Of a stretch of 64,000 nucleotides of DNA, positions 11,486 to 22,804 are shown piece after piece. The DNA lies in NCBI GenBank assembly GCA_903632075.3, contig CAHIKZ030003337.1, positions 583,501 through 647,500 of the forward strand, read 5' to 3'. The notes beneath the pieces were generated by a model. It ran no database searches and was not told where the DNA came from. It saw only the letters and a list, made by a program, of their open reading frames with translations. How positions within the stretch are numbered: position 1 is the first letter of the stretch; the number at the start of each line of letters is the position of its first letter. Origin of the DNA: Acanthosepion pharaonis (lineage: Eukaryota; Mollusca; Cephalopoda; Sepiida; Sepiidae). The position numbers and the translations under genes were made by a program.

Positions 11486-14110
11486 TCATAGATTCTCTCT
11501 CTCTCGCTTATCTGTCTCGTACATTCTCTCTCTCTCTCTCTCGCTTATCTGTCTCATAGATTCTCTCTCTCTCTCGCTTATCTGTCTTATAGATTCTCTC
11601 TCTCTCTCTCTCGCTTATCTGTCTCATAGATTCTCTCTCTCTCTCGCTTATCTGTCTCATAGATTCTCTCTCTCTCTCTCTCTCGCTTATCTGTCTCATA
11701 GATTCTCTCTCTCTCTCTCGCTTATCTGTCTCGTAGATTCTCTCTCTCTGTCTCATAGATTCACTCTATCTCGCTTATCTGTCTCATAGATTCTCTCTCT
11801 CTCTCGCTTATCTGTCTCATAGATTCTCTCTCTCTCTCTCTTATCTGTCTCATAGATTCTCTCTCTCTCTCTCGCTTATCTGTCTCATAGATTCTCTCTC
11901 TCTCTCTCGCTTATCTGTCTCGTAGATTCTCTCTCTCTTTTTCATAGTTCTCTCTCTCTCTCTCTCTTATCTGTCTCATAGATTCTCTCTCTCTCTCTGT
12001 CTCACCAGATTCTCTCTCTCTTTATCTGTCTCATAGATTCTCTCTCTCTCTCTTTCATCTCGTCTTGTATAGATCTCTCTCTCTCTCGCTTATCTGTCTC
12101 ATAGATTCTCTCTCTCTCTCGCTTATCTGTCTCTCTCTCTCTCTCTTATCTGTCTCATAGATTCTCTCTCTCTCTGTCTCATAGATTCTCTCTCTCTCTC
12201 GCTTATCTGTCTCATAGATTCTCTCTCTCTCTCGCTTATCTGTCTCATAGATTCTCTCTCTCGCTTATCTGTCTCATAGATTCTCTCTCTCTCTCTCTCT
12301 CGCTTATCTGTCTCATGACATTCTCTCTCTCTCTCCTTATCTGTCTCATAGATTCTCTCTCTCTCTCGCTTATCTGTCTCGTAGATCTCTCTCTCTCGCT
12401 TATCTGTCTCTCATAGATTCTCTCTCTCTCTCTCGCTTATCTGTCTCATAGATTCTCTTTATCTCTCTCTTATCTGTCTCATATATTCTCTCTCTCTCGC
12501 TTATCTGTCTCATAGATTCTCTCTCTTTTCTGCTTATCTGTCAGATTCTTCTCTCTCTCTGTCTCATAGATTCTCTCTCTCTGTCTCATAGATTCTCTCT
12601 CTCTCTCTCTGTCTCATAGATTCTCTCTCTCTCTCGCTTATCTGGGTAATAGATTCACTCTCTCTCTCGCTTATCTGTCTCGTAGATTCTCTCTTCTGTC
12701 TCATAGATTCTCTAGATCTCATAGATTCTCTCACCTGTCTCATAGATTCTCTCTCTCTCTCGTCTTATCTGTCTCATAGATTCTCTCTCTCTCGCTTATC
12801 TGTCTTATAGATTCTCTCTCTCTCTCTGCTTATCTGTCTCATAGATTCTCTCTCTCTCTCTCGTTCTCTCTCTCTCTCGCTTATCTGTCTCTCTAGATTC
12901 TCTCTCTTATTTGTCTCATAGATTCTCTCTCTCTCGCTTATCTGTCTCATGATTCTCTCTCTCTCTCTCGCTTATCTGTCTCATATTCCTCTTCTCTCTT
13001 ATCTGTCTCATAGATTCTCTCTCTCTCTTATCTGTCTCATAGATTCTCTCTCTCTCTGTCTTCTCTGTCTCATAGATTCTCTCTCTCTCTGCTTATCATC
13101 TCATAGTTCTCTCTCTCTCTCTCTGTAGATCTCTTTTCATCAGATTCTCTCTCTCTCTCTCTAGATTCTCTCTCTCTCTCGCTTATCTGTCTCATAAATT
13201 CTCTCTCTCTCTCGCTTATCTGTCTCATAGATTCTCTCTCTCTCTCGCTTATCTGTCTCCTTAGATTCTCTCTCTCTCTCTCTCTCTGTCTTATCTGTCT
13301 TATAGATCTCTCTCTCTCGCTTATCTGTCTCATAGATTCTCTCTCTCTCTCTTGTCTGTCTCGTAGTTTCTCTCTCTCTCTCTTTGTCTCATGATTCTTC
13401 TCTCTCTCTCTGTCTCATAGATTCTCTCTATCTCTAGATTGTCTGTCTCATAGATTCTCTCTCTCTCGCTTATCTGATATTCTCTCTCTCTCTCCTTATC
13501 TGTCTCATAGATTCTCTTCTCTCTCTCTTATCTGTCTCATAGATTCTCTCTCTCTCTCTCGCTTATCTGTCTCATAGATTCTCTCTCTCTCTCGCTTATC
13601 TGTCTCATAGATTCTCTCTCTCTCGCTTATCTGTCTCATAGATTCTCTCTCTCTCTCGCTTATCTGTCTCGTAGATTCTCTCTCTCTCTCGCTTATCTGT
13701 CTCATAGATTCTCTCTCTCTCTCTCTCGCTTATCTGTATCATTCTCTCTCTCTCTCCTTGTCTGTCTCGTAGATTCTGTCTTTCGTAGATTCTCTCTCTC
13801 TTTGTCTCCATAGATTCTCTCTCTCTCTCGCCATCTGTCTCATAAATTCTCTCTCTCTCTTCCTTATCTGTCTCATAGATTCTTCTCTCTCTCTTATCTG
13901 TCTCTTGTTCTCTCTCTCTCTCTCTCTCTCTCTTATAGATTCTCTCTCTCTCTCGCTTATCTGTCTTTCTCTCTCTCTCCTCTGTCTTGTTGTCTCTCTC
14001 TTGTTCATCTCTTCTTGTCTCTCTCTCTCTCTGTCTCATAGACTCTCTCTCTCTTATCTCCTCTCATGTTCTCTCTCTATGTCTTGTATCTGTCTTCTAG
14101 TCTCTCTCTC
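8617..14110. repeat. Polypyrimidine satellite A (GCTTATCTGTCTCATAGATT unit)
   Basis: About 5.5 kb of tandem units, each a (CT)n run plus CGCTTATCTGTCTCATAGATT, with usual length 29-37 bp and variation mainly in the CT run. Variants include CTTATAG, CTCGTAG, CTTGTAG and shortened units. Purines on the + strand sit almost only in the GCTTATCTGTCTCATAGA core. The - strand reads as long Arg/Glu/Ile/Tyr-rich frames, which are artefacts. From about 13970 the array mixes with the next repeat family. Confidence 0.97.
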
Positions 14111-15832
14111 TTTTGTTTAGATTCTCTCTCTCTCTCTCTTCTTATCTGTCTATGTTCCTCTCTCTCTCTCTTGTCCCTCTTGTTCCTCTCTTCTTGTCCA
14201 TCTCTTCTCCATCTGTTCTCTCTGTCTTCTTGTCTCTCTGTTCTAGATGTTCTCTCTTGTCTCTCATTTGTTCTGTTCTTATCTCTCTCTCTTGTTCCTC
14301 TCTTCTTGTCTCTCTTTCTTGTTCCTCTCCCTCTTCTCCCTCTTGTTGTCTCTCTCTCTTGTTCCTCTCTCTTGTCTCTCTCTTGTTCCTTCTTGTCTCT
14401 CTCTCTTGTTCCTCTCTTCTTGTCTCTCTCTCTTTGTTCCTCTCTTCTTGTCTCTCTTTCTTGTTCCTCTCTTGTCTCTCCTCTGTTCCTCTCTTCTTGT
14501 CTCTCTCTCTTGTTCTCTCTTCTTGTCTCTCTCTTGTTCCTCTCTTCTTGTCTCTCTTTTCTCTCTTCTTGTCTCTCTTCTTGTTCTCTCTCTCTCTTTT
14601 CTCTGTTCCTCTCTCTCTCTCTCCTCTCTTGTTCTTGTTCCTCTCTTCTTGTCTCTCTCTCTCTTGTTCCTCTCTTCTTGTCTCTCTTTCTTGTTCTCTC
14701 TTGTCTCTCTCTCTGTTCCTCTCTTCTTGTCTCTCTCTCTCTTGTTCCTCTCTTCTTGTCTCTCTCTCTTGTTTGTTCCTCTCTCTTCTCTTCTCTCTCT
14801 CTCTTGTTCCTCTCTTCTTGTCTCTCTCTCTCTTGTTCCTCTCTTCTTGTCTCTCTCTTGTTCCTCTCTTCTTGTCTCTCTCTCTTGTTCCTCTCTCTCT
14901 CTTCTCTCTTGTTCTCTCTCTTCTTGTTCTCTCTTTTCCTCTCTCTCTTGTCTCTCTCTCTTGTTCCTCTCTTCTTGTCTCTCTCTTGTTCTTCTCTTGT
15001 CTCTCTCTCTCTTGTTCCTCTTCTCTCTCTCTCTCTTGTCTCTCTCTCTTCTCTCTCTGTTCTTCTTGTCTCTCTTTCTTGTTCCTCTCTTCTTGTCTCT
15101 CTCTCTCTTGTTCCTCTCTTCTTGTCTCTCTCTCTCTTGTTCCTCTCTTTTTTGTCTCTCTCTCTCTTGTTTCCTCTCTTCTTCTCTCTCTCTCTTGTTT
15201 CCTCTCTTCTTGTCTCTCTCTCTCTTGTTCCTCTCTTTTGTCTCTCTCTCTTGTTTCTCTCTCTTCTCTTTATTCTTTTTCTCTTCTTCCCTCTCTTCTT
15301 CTTCTCTCTCTGTTTCTCTTGTTCCTCTCTTGTCTCTCTCTCTTGTTCCTCTCTTCTTGTCTCTCTCTCTCTCTCTTGTTCCTCTTCTCTCTCTCTCTCT
15401 CTTGTTCCTCTCTCTTCTTGTCTCTCTTTCTTGTTCCTCTCTTGTCTCTCTCTCTTGTTCCTCTCTTCTTGTCTCTCTCTCTCTTGTTCCTCTCTTCTTG
15501 TCTCTCTCTCTTGTTCCTCTCTTCTTGTCTCTCTTTCTTGTTCCTCTCTTGTCTCTCCCTCTTGTTCCTCTCTTCTTGTCTCTCTCTCTTGTTCCTCTCT
15601 TCTTGTCTCTCTTTCTTGTTCCTCTCTTGTCTCTCCCTCTTGTTCCTCTCTTCTTGTCTCTCTCTCTTGTTCCTCTCTTCTTGTCTCTCTTTCTTGTTCC
15701 TCTCTTGTCTCTCTCTCTTGTTCCTCTCTTCTTGTCTCTCTCTCTCTTGTTCCTCTCTTCTTGTCTCTCTCTCTTGTTCCTCTCTTCTTGTCTCTCTCTC
15801 TTGTTCCTCTCTCTCTTGTGTCTCTTGTCACT
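14111..15832. repeat. Polypyrimidine satellite B (TTGTTCCTCTCTTCTTG unit)
   Basis: About 1.7 kb of units near 25-30 bp, with core TTGTTCCTCTCTTCTTGTC followed by a CT run. It has no A on the + strand over long stretches, giving open frames of nearly 600 codons on both strands that are not genes. A 78-bp higher-order repeat of about three units is visible from 15528, 15606 and 15684; the first two copies are identical and the third diverges. Confidence 0.97.
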
Positions 15833-16633
15833 TGCTCAATTTTCTCTGGCTAACTCGCTCAATTCTGTCTCTTGTCTTTCTCTGCTATCTATTATTCCTT
15901 CAAATGTAACTTTTCAGTGTTTGACACAGACACTCCACTTTAAAAAAAAAAAATAATAATTGTGTGCATTGCTTGTGCACTCGATCAAAAATTAATAAAG
16001 AGAATGCACTCTCTTCCAAGTTTAGAAACTGCGTCTGTCGTGGTAGCTTTTTTTTTTTTTTTTCGTTTTCTCAACTAATCGATCCACAACTGACGTAATT
16101 TTAAAAACATAAGATATGTGAAAGTGACTTTTTAATGAGTGACTCAAAAAAAAAAAAAAAAAGTAAAATAATTCAAAGACAACGTAGTAATGGAAAACTA
16201 GAAGAAAGTGAAACATTGACAAAATGCATGGTGATCAGGAAAAGCGACATCCCAAAGTGAAATCCGTATGTCGGCGATGTTAAAATGCAGAAATAATTTC
16301 CGAGATGTTCAGTCCATCTGTACCAAACCTTCTCCGCAAATGGAGAAAGTACACTAAATGGACAATTTAGATTGGTAGTGGGGAGGTAAGGTGAGAGAGG
16401 GGTTGGGTAAAGATAAGGCTTAGAGATTAGTGGTTGGTAGTAGTCGGTTTCTTCAACAAAGAATTTACTCTATACTTTTTAGATTATATATTGGGTTGTA
16501 TATTACTTTGGCCGGTGCCGTTTGCTGTTTTATGCGGGATAAATCCGTTCGATTCAAATGAATTTAATTAAAGGGATCTTAATCCAAATAAAATTTGGTA
16601 TTAATAGAGTAATACTTAAGAATATGTTTTTAG
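15833..16633. other. AT-rich unique DNA with homopolymers
   Basis: Contains A and T runs near 15942, 16049 and 16147 and a G-rich stretch near 16380-16440. No gene recognised. Confidence 0.5.
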
Positions 16634-16772
16634 GCCGAAGTCTGATAGTGGAGACTTTGAGTTGTGGGAAACGCAAGAGGAAGATGTGGAAGGATTGGAG
16701 AAGAAGAGGGTGAGAAGGAAAAGGCAGGGTAGTGGTAGCTTTAGCAGCCTCACCTACCTAGATATTTCTTAA
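16634..16772 (+). CDS. Candidate 3'-terminal coding exon, unknown protein
   Basis: A possible splice acceptor, TATGTTTTTAG, ends at 16633 and opens an uninterrupted frame of 45 codons that closes with TAA at 16770-16772. The peptide starts PKSDSGDFELWETQEEDVE, continues with a basic stretch (KKRVRRKRQ), and ends SSLTYLDIS. The mix of acidic, basic and Ser residues is more protein-like than anything else in this AT-rich area, and local GC is higher. No upstream exon was identified and no family is recognised. It could equally be a chance frame or part of an old repeat. Confidence 0.28.
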
Positions 16773-16789
16773 ATTTTGGAAGTAAAACA

Positions 16790-16935
16790 TTCACTTACGT
16801 TCTAATACCCTTGGGGAATATATGAATCCGCTTCTTCTCTCCCCATGGGCAAATAGCAGAATAGACCGGGTTCTATAGCCTTGGATGACAAAGGTCTACC
16901 GCAACCTACTGCGGGAAAAATCTGCCTTGTATTGA
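16790..16935 (+). repeat. SINE-like tail segment
   Basis: The stretch ATAGACCGGGTTCTATAGCC near 16861 resembles GTAGACTAGGCTCTATATCA near 36889, which follows a tRNA-like head there. The two probably share a SINE family; here the tRNA-like head is not visible. Confidence 0.4.
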
Positions 16936-17272
16936 AAGATATATGATCGCCTTGCACATAACAGAATGATTGGTTAAGGCATAAAATTCCTTATCTTAAT
17001 GATTCATACATAAAAGGAATGTTGCTATTTTAATATTTGATTTTCTGATGAACTTAAAGTGTAAATGATTATGAAAAGATCACTCACAATCGTAAAGTCT
17101 CGAAACACTGTCGTATTAAAAGTCGGGTTGTCAAAATCCAATTTGAATTTCTCTTAATGTCATTGTCAGATCTTGCTTTATTTGTCATGAAGAAGATGAT
17201 AATGAAAGCTTGAACAAGACGCATTTTCTTCCACAAATCAAGTTAACTGGGATCAAATCACTATGGAAGTGT

Positions 17273-17705
17273 AAAAATAGGTTTTAATACCAGAAATACT
17301 TTGTAAAATAAATTTATTACCAGCAATATATTTTTGAAATGAAAAATATATATTACCAGATACACATTGTTTTGAAAAACAGAAAAAAAATATTACCAGC
17401 GATACATATTTGAAAGAAAATTATTACTAGAAATAGACTTTTTTAATGAAATTTTTTACCAGAAATAGAATTTTTGAATGAAATTTTTTTCCAGAAATAG
17501 AATTTTTGAATGAAAAACTTTTAACGGAAATAGAATTTTTGAATGAAAAACTTTTGATGAAAAAAACTTTTACCAGAAATAGATCTTTTGAAGGAAAAAT
17601 ATTACCAGAAATAGATTCAAACAAAAAAAATTACCAACAATAAAAATGTTGTCGGCATTAAATAACCCATTGAGATTTATATGCCGTAAAAACAAAACAA
17701 AAATA
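17273..17705 (-). mobile_element. Minisatellite-bearing retroposon, copy 1
   Basis: Read on the - strand it starts with GTTTTACGGCATATAAATCT-like sequence, then TGGGTTATTTAATGCCGACA, then about a dozen degenerate units of roughly 30 bp containing TTTCTGGTAA and a T-run/CAAAA segment, and ends with GGTATTAAAACCTAT. The 3' unique body present in other copies (for example 38927-39284) is missing. No coding capacity. Confidence 0.75.
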
Positions 17706-18837
17706 AACCAATCCACACCACAAGCAGGGCATTTTATCTTATCACTTCTGATTGCATAAAAAGGAAACAAGTTTCAAATGGAATCTTTTCTCTCACTCCT
17801 TGAACCAGCTGAGGAGAGATCGTTGTCTTATAGTTAAGTACATGTCACACTGATGGCTACTTAAATCAAAAGGTCAGATGACGTACTTCGCTTTCATCCG
17901 ATCATGTGTAAAACTTGTGTATTTTTTCCAAATAAACCACTGCCTTACTGTGATCAATCTTCATCGTTGAATATATGGCTTCTAACATAAATTGAAGAGA
18001 ATAAAACATAAATGACGGAGAATAGGTCCACAAAATATCCTATTGCTTCTGAGTGGTTGTCGGTATTTGAATGTGGGGTAAAGTCCTATTAACAAACATC
18101 TTCAGTACTACCTCTATAGTGATTAAATATCAATACAAAATACAGCTTCGATTCGATTTTTGTTAATTTTGTTCGGCTGCCAGCGCAGGCATTATCTTTC
18201 TCTTAAGAGAGTTCTTATATTTTTTTAATAAAGGCTGTTTAGATAAACAAATGTTTTCAATATTCCGTAGTAATAAAGCGACGCTTTATTACCAACACTA
18301 AAAGAATATCTACTTATCATTGAAATATCAGAATCAATGGCGATATTTTTATGAATGTGTATGTATATATAACGTATGTATTTTAAATTCAGTTAGGCCG
18401 TTTTTGCTTTTAGAAGTTAAACATAACATCTAATTTAAGAAACGATATTTATTTTCTGGGTGTTTGAATCATTGGGGAAAACGTAAGATAAGGTTTTATG
18501 TTCTCTAAATTACGAGAGAGTAATGAAAAGCAAAAATACATGAAAACTGGATAAAGTATTCGGATTAACAATCTCTTGTTATTTTTCTAAATCCATTCGG
18601 TAAATTTACTATAATTTCTGTGAATTTCAGAGATAAGGTGGAATCCTCGGGCGCTTGAGCGAAAACAAAGTCAATTTTATTACAGGCGCTTATCTTTCGA
18701 CTCCAAATGCTTGGAAAGAAGAAATTTAAAAGAATTGAAATATCACCCATTTGTAACATTTGCAAAAGAAAAACATGCAAATAACAAGCCACCATTTTGA
18801 GCTACGATAACTGACTTGACAGGTTAATCAATTTTAA
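17706..18837. other. AT-rich unique DNA, no gene recognised
   Basis: A 76-codon - strand frame (18565-18795) begins at an ATG in a GGTGGC context 50 bp from the promoter-like cluster at 18838. It has no recognisable domain, and I do not call it a gene. Confidence 0.4.
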
Positions 18838-18975
18838 TGAATGTCACGTGAAACGTTCCACTTGCGAGAAATCACTACGTCTCTGCGCATGCGTTAGAGG
18901 AAATTTGAAACTGTTGGAGTAATGTGTTCTTGATATTTAGTTTTTGTATTTAATTCTGTTCAACATCAAAGTATG
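18838..18975 (+). promoter_or_regulatory. Promoter-like cluster: E-box, NRF1-like site, splice donor
   Basis: A full palindromic E-box TCACGTGA (18843-18850) lies about 45 bp before an NRF1-type GCGCATGCG (about 18887-18895). Some 75 bp further is CAAAGTATGTAAATG, a good 5' splice-donor match (GT at 18971). In animals these two sites are common in housekeeping promoters, and the layout fits a short non-coding first exon on the + strand. No downstream coding exon is recognised within the window, so this is inference only. Confidence 0.3.
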
Positions 18976-20154
18976 TAAATGCCTTTGATTTATAATTTAA
19001 ATTTCCTTACACACACACACACGTGTGTGTCTTGGAAACTTAAATTCCAGAAAGATAAGGAGCGTGAGTAATTTTTTTTATATTTTTGACACATTTCTAT
19101 AGTAATTGATTATAGAACCATTTTGTTAAGAGGAAGCAGTGTCAGCAGACATTTTCCTCAAAACAGACTTGATACGTTGCAGCTTTTCAGTAAGTCCTAA
19201 CTTAAATGTTCAATCGAGATGTCGTTACATAGAAATGCATTTAACCGCAGATCATCATTACATGTTATACTTATCATTCTTTATAAACAGCCTGCCTAAT
19301 GATTACTTATGAATACTGTTAATTAAATTTAATACAGTTTTTTTTTTCATTTCTGGAGGAAAAGCAAACTGGAAACTCATGCTTATTCGTCTAAAGAAAA
19401 TTATGAATTTTAAAAACCAGTTGTTCCGATTGTTATCTGATCTTTATGCAAGAAGATTATTCAAAAAATAATGTTATTTTTTCAAAACATAAAATTAGAA
19501 GAAAAAACATTCAGTATCAATATGAAGCTATGACCAGCTTTCGATTTCACAATCGAAGAACACAGAAAGTGTTTTAAATAAAATGAATATTGAATATGGA
19601 TTGGGTTCAGTTCACTGTGGAATGAGCGTTTTGATTTGCATCTAATAATTTAACATGTCCGCTAACATTATTCATTGTATTAAATAATTTGACGCATTAT
19701 CTATACATCCAAATAATAAAAGTAATAAATAAGCTGAAAATGATGTAATAAAAACTATAAAATCGTTAAATATTTTTTTTGTTTCTTCTTTATCTGTTAG
19801 TGTTAAAGCCAAAGATGTTAAGTTAAATTTTAGAATTTAAAATAGTATAAATTTGTCTCTCTACTTAATGCTTTCTGTTATCAATAAGGAAATAAAGAAT
19901 AAGAAAGAAACTAGTTTTTTTGTTTCTCTTCGATAGAATTAAAATAAAATATTTATATGCGGAGATTATAGTTTTAAATTCAGACAGGATAGACAATTAC
20001 ATAAACCGAATGAAAAGTAACGATTTAGTCTGTTTTCAAAACATTTTTGTACAGTAAAATGGGAATATTAGAAAGCAACGTCATTTTTATGAAATGAAGA
20101 ATAGAAGATAATGCCCAAAGCAGCGAATACAATACGAAAATTCCTAATACACCT
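18976..20154. other. AT-rich unique DNA, no gene recognised
   Basis: Near 19012 there is a short self-complementary (AC)n/(GT)n hairpin. Otherwise nothing. Confidence 0.5.

Positions 20155-20244
<90 letters not shown>
20155..20244. repeat. (CA)n(TA)n compound microsatellite
   Basis: About 15 CA units followed directly by about 30 TA units. Confidence 0.95.
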
Positions 20245-20247
<3 letters not shown>

Positions 20248-20468
20248 AAAAAAGGCTTAAACACTAATATTCCATGGTCATAATTTATTCCATTGGAATC
20301 GTAAATACGATCTAATTCATCAGACCTACAAATTCAAAAAGAAAAACAAAAAAAACAACTCCGGAAATAAAAAATAGAATTTAGAGAGTGTAAGTATGAG
20401 AGTGTGGGACGGATGTTAGAGTTAAAGAGAGGGTAACATATGTATGTGTATATTTGCCACTAATATTA

Positions 20469-20469
<1 letters not shown>

Positions 20470-20533
<64 letters not shown>
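20470..20533. repeat. (TA)n microsatellite
   Basis: About 32 TA units abutting the hammerhead-like/foldback sequence at 20565-20688. Confidence 0.95.
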
Positions 20534-20535
<2 letters not shown>

Positions 20536-20564
20536 TATCAAATGACAATTGGAAAAAAATCTTA

Positions 20565-20609
20565 CATTTTGCCGACGCGTTTCGTCTTCCGACTTTTCAA
20601 GGCAAAATG
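20565..20609 (-). ncRNA. Hammerhead-ribozyme-like fold (degenerate)
   Basis: On the - strand, CATTTTGCC pairs perfectly with GGCAAAATG (9-bp stem I). Between them lie TTGAAAA, a 3-bp stem GTC-GGAA-GAC, then GAAACGCGTC. The layout matches a type I hammerhead with a very short helix III, as described for Penelope-like elements, but the CUGANGA core is degenerate. Probably an inactive retroelement-derived relic. Confidence 0.4.
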
Positions 20610-20688
20610 AAATCGAAAATATTTTTTGTTGTTATAGTTACATTAAAAATCCAACAAAAACTTTTCGATTTCATTTTCTAAGGCCTTG
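20598..20688. repeat. Short foldback
   Basis: CAAGGC...AAATGAAATCGAAAA at 20598-20619 recurs inverted at 20662-20688, with 43 bp between. One arm has a 5-base insertion. It overlaps the hammerhead-like fold, so both probably belong to one retroelement terminus. Confidence 0.7.
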
Positions 20689-20713
20689 TATTCGGTAAAC
20701 ATTAGTTTATATA

Positions 20714-21078
20714 TAACTAGCAGTAGAGCCCGGCGTTGACCGTGGATGTAACAGTAAGAGATAGATAAAGTATCGGCCATCATAAAGACTGAAAAATAAA
20801 ATTGACAAAGATTGTTGCTTAAGGTTGACGGACTCGCATGTCTTAATTATTTTTTTTTTTTTTTTTTATGAATTGGTCAAACTCAAACAAAAACATTGTT
20901 TTCAATCGTTATGAGACCACCGATTGAACAGAATTTTATTATAAACAATTGTCTTGTAAATGGAATTTTTAAAGTATTCTGAATAGAAAAAGTGTGCAAG
21001 ACAATAAGAAACACTACCTGCCAAAAAAAAAGTTTTGTTGAAATCGGTTGAAAATGTAGGAAATCCGATCCCATAAAT

Positions 21079-21133
<55 letters not shown>

Positions 21134-21160
21134 CCAACCTTGGTTTTATAATAATAATAA
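20714..21160 (+). repeat. ACTAGCAG-type interspersed repeat, copy 1
   Basis: Begins TAACTAGCAGTAGAGCCCGG and ends in a module: GTTGAAATCGGTTGAAAA, AATCCGATCC, a (CA)n run of about 24 units, then CTTGGTTTTATAATAATA. A related start, TAACTAGCAGCATGGCCCGA, is found at 30779. Non-coding; probably a non-autonomous element. Confidence 0.6.
21083..21131. repeat. (CA)n microsatellite inside the repeat
   Basis: About 24 CA units, part of the repeat's 3' module; the same position in the second module (21374-21393) has only about 10 units. Confidence 0.95.
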
Positions 21161-21314
21161 TAATGTAATAAGTATAACTCGATATGAGTTGTCCCGCTTT
21201 CATTAATGCCTCTAAATTGTGTTTTCAAATTGATTTCGTGCAAAAACAATTGTTTTTTTTTCAATTTTTGGTGCTGTCAGAACCACCGCAAGGTAATTTT
21301 ACGTAGTACTGTGA

Positions 21315-21415
21315 AGTTTTGTTGAAATCGGTTGAAAAATCAAGGAAATCCGATCCAATATATAAACGAACAGACACACACACACACACACACAACCTGG
21401 GTTTTATAATAAGTA
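21315..21415 (+). repeat. Second copy of the repeat's 3' module
   Basis: Repeats the tail module of 21031-21160: GTTTTGTTGAAATCGGTTGA, AATCCGATCC, a short (CA)n, and CTGGGTTTTATAATAAG. The two modules lie in direct orientation 284 bp apart, so this is a tandem partial duplication or a second truncated insertion. Confidence 0.7.
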
Positions 21416-22804
21416 TGATGTATGTGGGTGCGTACTGGATTTGTCTTATTTTCATACAAACTAGTGTATTCTTGTCTCGGGTGAGTATAGACACCTTCCC
21501 GGAACACGAATATGCCTGATTACAGACATTTCTACTATAATTGCGCTTAATAAACGCAAATGTACAGTTTATTCATTTAAATAAACAGGCAAAATAATAT
21601 TTGCCATAATTTTCTGTTGCTATTTTTAATGAAACGTATAACAATATATGACGCGTTTGGTGGGGGAGGTACCAATTCAACAAAAAATCGAAAATTGCTT
21701 TTTTTCAATTCAAATTATTCATTCTGTCATATCCATGTACTTTACAAAAAATTAGAGCCGATTATACAATATTTCAAGCTCAATTTAGGTTTATAGTTTT
21801 TAACCATGCAACGAGATGAGGTAACATAAACCGTCTGCGGAATATCATTTCATTGAATTGTTATACAATTATAGTGAATTCCTTAATTTTTTTTTGTCAA
21901 AAGCATTTAATTTTTGGTAGTATATTAATTTAAAATATTCCTTTTTACAGGCTTTATTTTTGAAATGGAATAAGATCATTCTAAATTTCAGAATTTCGCT
22001 ATTGTCCATCAAAATGACTGGAAGAAAGCAATCTAAAAACAACAATGGAAAAGAGAGGTAACACAGTGTCAACGAAATAACTCCAGTTTGTTCAGATTAG
22101 GAAACTTAACAATTGCAGCTAAAGTATTCTAAAATGGTGTCAATAACAAAGGAGAAAATGAAAAATACCTAACAATTCGAATATAGCATCAAAATGTATA
22201 TTTATTTATTTGTTATGCAACTAAATACGTAATCGTCAACAATGTTTCCGTAAAATTTGATATTTCCTGTAATAAATTCTTAATAAATGTTATTATTTTT
22301 ACTATTTTACTTAAGTATAAGGTAGTCTTACATTTACAATTCCTGACGTCTAACCATGAAAAGAAATGTTGATAAAAACTAAAACCTTTAAGCGCGTATT
22401 GCCGCAAAATTTAATAAATGTTTAATACGCCCCTCCTCCGTCATATGATGGACGCTTCCTTCATTTTTGGAGACAAAAGGCAAGTAATTTTACTTTATTC
22501 CACTTTTTAGTGTTTGTGTCATCTTTGAAACATGAACCCTGTTCTGTATCTTTCACACAAGATATTAAACAGACACAATGTTCTTCCATATTTGTCTTAG
22601 ATTCTTACGTGTTCAGTCATTATGTAGATCCAAATGGCACCTTGGCATGTTTACCTCCAGCATACTCCTCAAAATTTGGTGGGTGTATTTTAATATGTTT
22701 GATATAAATCTTTCAGTTTATCTTTGCATGTAAGAAGCGGTCTTCCTATGTTACGGACCCCTGCTTGAAGTTTGCCATAAGTGAGAATTTCCGGCAGTAA
22801 ATTG
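21416..22804. other. AT-rich unique DNA, no gene recognised
   Basis: Several frames of 60-70 codons on both strands lack domains. I see nothing else. Confidence 0.5.

Noticed and set aside
8617..15832. Resemblance to a CRISPR array (regular repeats)
   Set aside because: There are no unique spacers, the units abut each other and vary in length, and the context is animal DNA.
14066..15956. Open frames of up to 598 codons in all + frames and 584 on the - strand
   Set aside because: Satellite B has almost no A on one strand, so stop codons cannot occur; the translations are pure low complexity.
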